Source of the DNA: an uncultured bacterium
GTDB taxonomy: Bacteria > Bacteroidota > Rhodothermia > Rhodothermales > Rubricoccaceae
Assembly (NCBI GenBank): GCA_947493945.1
Contig: CANLSR010000003.1
Span: 372,001-436,000 of the forward strand
Reading direction: 5' to 3'
DNA: 64,000 nt
Part shown: positions 61,901 to 64,000 of the stretch, piece after piece
Position numbering within the stretch: the stretch's first letter is position 1
Layout: each line of letters starts with the position of its first letter
The notes under the pieces: generated by a model
What the model was told of the DNA's origin: nothing
The model's database searches: none
The model's input: the letters and a program-made list of their open reading frames with translations, nothing else
Made by a program: the position numbers and the translations under genes

Positions 61901-62698
61901 GGCGACCTGGCCCGCGTCAACCTGGCCCGCGTCGCGGCGCGCGCCGGCGTCAACGTGCCCGTCGGCGCGCGCTTCCGGCTGACGGCCGGCCCCAGCGTCC
62001 GCTACGCCGACGCGTCGCGCGACTCGCTGGCCGGCGCCCCGGTGTCGCAGCTGCCCGACGCGTCGTTCGACCCGCAGACGCACGCCGGCGGCTTTGCCCG
62101 GCTGGCGGTCTCGACCGCCGACGACCTGCTCAACCCCCGCCAGGGGCTCCGGCTGGAAGTGACGGGGACGGCCTACGCCGGCGTCAACGGCTCGGCGGAC
62201 GGCTACGGGACGGTGGGCGGCCACGCCGTGGCCTACCTACCGGTCCGGCTCGTGCCCCAGGTCACGCTCGCGATGCGGGCCGGCGCCGAGCACGTGATCG
62301 GCGACTTCCCGTTCTTCGACGCCGCCGTGCTGGGCGGGCCGGGCTCGCTGCGCGGCTACCGCCGCGAGCGGTTCGCCGGTCGGACGGCCGCCACGGCGTC
62401 GGCCGAGGCCCGCGCGATGCTGTTCGACCTCGACGCCTACGTGCTCCCGCTGCGCGTCGGCGCGCTCGCGTTCGTGGACGGCGGCCGCGTCTGGGCCGAC
62501 GAGCGCGAGCCCTGCGGCGCCGTGGACTGTTCCGGCCGGCCGCGCTACAATGACGCCACGGTCAACGGTGGCCCGGTCCAGCTCGGTTACGGCGGCGGCC
62601 TGTGGGTCAGCGTCGTCGACCGGGCGCTGATCAACCTCACCGTCGGCGCCTCCGACGAGGGCACCCAGGTCACCTTCGGCCTCGGTTTCTCCTACTAA
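58967..62698 (+). CDS. Giant lipoprotein: phosphoesterase-like, kinase-like motif, Omp85-type barrel
   Basis: A 1243-residue outer-membrane lipoprotein (lipobox LVAGC). Residues about 45-330 resemble a calcineurin-like phosphoesterase: VVVLGDLTAGG, VVPGDRDWRRG (in place of GNHD) and VVLAHHPLISRG; the closing GHxH is replaced by ASHDR, so activity is uncertain. Residues about 380-800 hold LLDLLIADWDRHADQWRWAAF near 592 and YVPIARDRDFAFY, a DRH pattern like the catalytic loop of HipA/CotH-type kinase folds. Residues about 860-1243 are a beta-barrel of the Omp85/surface antigen type, with GSLRGYRRERFAG near 1125 and a terminal aromatic (LGFSY). Such chains occur in Bacteroidetes; the function is unknown. 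Confidence 0.82.
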   Translation: MRFFYVALAAALVAGCATTQTYVAPERRADPTPALPGGQIAHRVFLTGNTGDLRGEADAAVLRALAADARADGEDATVVVLGDLTAGGLPSAGDPDRAQAQVPVDALIAALAGLEAEVLVVPGDRDWRRGADGVQRLEALLDSTLGGDVLTPGDQSGGPREMEPAEGLRLIALDTAWWLLDPEDRPAGEAEDQDVRSPSDVARIFEQILIDRDDDRVVVLAHHPLISRGPYAGYRSNPFSGFVAQTLGTSSQDLASPRYRQLRDALGSLAKTHDGLVWAASHDRILMTERDVVSTLGQQVHLVSGTGGGEVSTSGRAGALAVASRPGYQRLVYYANGRLWTETVEVDPATGAPTVTFRAEVSGPNAELVDTQVPDSVATPDLPGNLGGTVTLAADEDFVTERFSNGGFTRALFGKNYRDMWKTPVEFPVLDLGTEAGGLVPVKRGGGLQTTSLRLLGGDGHEYGLRLLEKGGLAQVPYSLRDGLVGDVVLELRAAMAPYGALVAAPLAQAVGVAQPDPRIVYVPDDPRLGRYRETFADRLALYEIRPDDDMSDVAGFEGMDDVVSSSKLREELREDQDHHVDQRAYLRARLLDLLIADWDRHADQWRWAAFEPGTLDPTLTGDDSTKGKVYVPIARDRDFAFYGIGGILQPLLQGFDLRLQPIGEDYGSVQGLTQNGFHQDRRFLAGLSRDDWREVAQEVQAELTDAAIGRAVGALPDTIYAQVGDFWTRALLSRRDQLADAADDYYRLISRTVDVVGSDERELFQAVRQPGGALDVTVRSYKGGEPGRTLYQRTFRPDETDEVRLYGLAGRDAFRVTGDGPGAVRVRVIGGAGDDRLAAPAGDVVVYDEPDGLVIDGASRGVSDRRSRRVGVNRYDPTEQVLGARQVLPALGYSPTDGLLLGAGVTFKVPGFRLRPFAATHTVRANYATATGGLAGSYTGRMRQALGRYDLDVDVEASTPRYARNFYGFGNGTESVDGDLARVNLARVAARAGVNVPVGARFRLTAGPSVRYADASRDSLAGAPVSQLPDASFDPQTHAGGFARLAVSTADDLLNPRQGLRLEVTGTAYAGVNGSADGYGTVGGHAVAYLPVRLVPQVTLAMRAGAEHVIGDFPFFDAAVLGGPGSLRGYRRERFAGRTAATASAEARAMLFDLDAYVLPLRVGALAFVDGGRVWADEREPCGAVDCSGRPRYNDATVNGGPVQLGYGGGLWVSVVDRALINLTVGASDEGTQVTFGLGFSY

Positions 62699-62713
62699 CT
62701 GCCGGCCTCCCCC

Positions 62714-62736
62714 CCGCTGGCGCTCGCCGCCAGCGG
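62714..62736. repeat. CCGCTGGCG/CGCCAGCGG hairpin
   Basis: Perfect 9-bp arms at 62714-62722 and 62728-62736, 5-nt loop, 16 bases after the giant lipoprotein stop and 17 bases before the next ATG. Likely terminator of the two-gene lipoprotein operon. Confidence 0.7.
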
Positions 62737-62752
62737 CCCGCCCCCTCCCCCC

Positions 62753-63580
62753 ATGGCCCCCCTCCCGATGGGCGCTTCGCCCGCCTCCCCCTCCCCGCCC
62801 GCGCCCGGCGAGACCGTCGGCATGAGCCAGGTCGCCGGCGAGCGGCCGGCGCCCGTCGAGGGCGGGCCCCGCGAAAAAAAGAAGCCTCGGAGCGCCGACA
62901 TGACCGAGGTGGGGCCCAGCGACGGCGCGCTCTCCAAGGCCGACCAGGCCCTGGCCGACCTCGGCACCAAGCGCGGCATCGAGACCCTGTTCCGGACCAA
63001 CTACCGCGTCAACATGGACCTGACGTCGCTCGCCGACGCCAAGGCCAACATCATGATCTCGATCAACGGCCTCATCGTGTCCATCCTGATCGCGTCGATC
63101 GCGCCGGGCATCGAGAAGAACCCGTGGCTGCTGGTCCCGACGTCGCTGTTCCTGGTGGGGTGCCTGGGCTCGCTGATCTTCGCCGTGCTCGCGGCGCGCC
63201 CGCGCATCCAGAGCCACGTGGTGACGAAGGAGAGCGCCCTCGCCAACCGGACGAACGTCCTGTTCTTCGGCAACTTCCACCACATGCCCCAGGAGGACTA
63301 CGTCGACGTGATGAAGGAGGTGGTCCAGGACCCGACCCAGATCTACGAGATGATGATCAAGGACATCTACGGGGTCGGCAGCGTGCTCCAGAAAAAGTAC
63401 CGGATGATCCGGCGCTCGTACACCGTCTTCCTGGGCGCGCTGGTGGTCGGCGTGGTCGGGTTCATCTCGGTGTTCGCCTACGCGGCCACCCAGGACGTCG
63501 GCCCGACGATCTACGCGCCGCCGGCCCAGCAGGTGCAGCCGGCCATCCCGGCCCCCGGGATCCTCCCGCTCGGCCAGTGA
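62753..63580 (+). CDS. Pycsar-effector-like membrane protein (DUF5706/PycTM type)
   Basis: A 275-residue inner-membrane protein. After a Pro-rich, charged N-terminus of about 75 residues comes the family core: LFRTNYRVNMDLTSLADAKA, then NIMISINGLIVSILIASIAP (helix 1), a second helix (LVPTSLFLVGCLGSLIFAVL), FFGNFHHMPQEDYVDVM, MMIKDIYGVGSVLQKKYRMI and a third helix (TVFLGALVVGVVGFISVFAY). This matches the transmembrane effector of Pycsar anti-phage systems, which disrupts the membrane when cyclic pyrimidine nucleotides bind. No pyrimidine cyclase lies beside it. Standalone homologues exist in Bacteroidetes, so a housekeeping role is equally possible. The sixA gene follows 40 bases later. Confidence 0.8.
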   Translation: MAPLPMGASPASPSPPAPGETVGMSQVAGERPAPVEGGPREKKKPRSADMTEVGPSDGALSKADQALADLGTKRGIETLFRTNYRVNMDLTSLADAKANIMISINGLIVSILIASIAPGIEKNPWLLVPTSLFLVGCLGSLIFAVLAARPRIQSHVVTKESALANRTNVLFFGNFHHMPQEDYVDVMKEVVQDPTQIYEMMIKDIYGVGSVLQKKYRMIRRSYTVFLGALVVGVVGFISVFAYAATQDVGPTIYAPPAQQVQPAIPAPGILPLGQ

Positions 63581-63620
63581 CCCCGGCCCGCCCCCCCCGA
63601 CCGCCAGCCGCCCTCGACGC

Positions 63621-64000
63621 ATGAAAACGATCCTGATCCTCCGCCACGGCAAGTCCGACTGGGCGACCGACGTGTCCGGCGACCACGGCCGGCCGCTGGC
63701 GGCGCGCGGCCAGAAGGGCGCCCGCAAGGTGGGGCGCTTTCTGACGACGGCCCGGGTGGTGCCCGACCGCGCCATCACGTCGTCGGCCACGCGCGCTCGC
63801 GAGACGCTGGCGACGGCGGCCGAGGCGGGCGGCTGGACCGGCCCGGCGCGCGTCACCGACGCGCTCTACGAAGCCACGCCCGAAGCGGTGCTGCGCGAGA
63901 TCCAGTCGGAGCCCGACGAGGCGGACACGGTGGTCGTGGTGGGCCACGAGCCCACGTCCAGCCGGCTGGCGGCGATGCTGGTCGGCGGCGGGCGCATCGA
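63621..64000 (+). CDS. sixA: SixA-type phosphohistidine phosphatase (3' end beyond window)
   Basis: The first 126 codons are present; the window ends inside the gene. It starts MKTILILRHGKSDWA, with the RHG catalytic His of the histidine phosphatase superfamily, followed by ITSSATRARETLATAAEA (second Arg) and VVVVGHEPTSSRLA (second catalytic His). In E. coli SixA removes phosphate from a histidine of phosphorelay or PTS proteins. Expected full length is about 160 residues. It may be co-transcribed with the upstream membrane protein. Confidence 0.88.
   Translation, partial: MKTILILRHGKSDWATDVSGDHGRPLAARGQKGARKVGRFLTTARVVPDRAITSSATRARETLATAAEAGGWTGPARVTDALYEATPEAVLREIQSEPDEADTVVVVGHEPTSSRLAAMLVGGGRI

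Noticed and set aside
58079..62224. A 1381-codon open frame antisense to the giant lipoprotein
   Set aside because: It is the mirror of a GC-rich coding sequence, is dominated by Arg, Gly, Ala, Val and Asp, and has no domain; the plus-strand frame has a lipobox and ordered motifs.
62753..64000. A complete Pycsar or CBASS defence system
   Set aside because: Only the effector-like protein is present; no cyclase, sensor or nuclease of such systems lies in the window.

Overview
The window is about 70% or more G+C, densely coded, and reads as chromosomal DNA of a member of the Rhodothermota, most likely a Rubricoccaceae/Rubrivirga-like marine bacterium. This placement is an inference from gene content and sequence style. 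Almost no gene has a Shine-Dalgarno sequence; leaders are C-rich instead. Several genes are preceded by TAnnTTTG or TAnCTTG, the -7 box of Bacteroidetes-type housekeeping promoters. Outer-membrane proteins and lipoproteins are of Bacteroidetes type. No rRNA, CRISPR array, prophage or intact insertion sequence was found.

Layout. 1-11.7 kb: metabolic and membrane genes (ABC exporter, DnaQ/GIY-YIG nuclease fusion, alkaline phosphatase, malate dehydrogenase, SLC12-type transporter, acyltransferase). 11.7-22.0 kb: a seven-gene exopolysaccharide operon on the minus strand (chain-length/ATPase protein, SLBB protein, a flippase fused to a glycosyltransferase, O-antigen ligase, two glycosyltransferases, WecG-type transferase). 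22.2-29.2 kb: queA, an M48 lipoprotein protease, cyclophilin, a Tat-exported amidase, an ECF sigma / zinc-finger / TerB mini-operon and an SDR protein. 29.3-36.5 kb: smc, an acidic partly disordered protein of unknown role, crtI. 36.7-45.5 kb: murA, a LysM lytic transglycosylase, an acyl-CoA carboxylase beta subunit, a HAD hydrolase, a second acyltransferase. 45.6 kb: tRNA-Gln(CUG). 45.8-57.0 kb: prolyl oligopeptidase and a complete recC-recB-recD operon. 57.1-64 kb: phosphatidylserine decarboxylase, an SdiA-regulated-type lipoprotein, a very large lipoprotein ending in an Omp85-like barrel, a Pycsar-effector-like membrane protein and a SixA-type phosphatase cut by the window end.

The most interesting signal is not a gene. 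The octamer GCTGGCGG, one base from the E. coli Chi site GCTGGTGG, is strongly over-represented in genes, and it also forms the stems of at least sixteen intergenic inverted repeats of the form CCGCTGGCGG-loop-CCGCCAGCGG. The same window encodes RecBCD, the enzyme that reads Chi. I propose GCTGGCGG as the Chi sequence of this lineage, with the intergenic pairs acting as terminators or REP-like elements built from it. Other highlights: a dispersed CCCTCTCCC-type repeat inserted in frame into the start of recB, a flippase-glycosyltransferase fusion, a phosphoesterase-like/DRH-motif/Omp85 fusion, and a Pycsar-like effector with no cyclase beside it.
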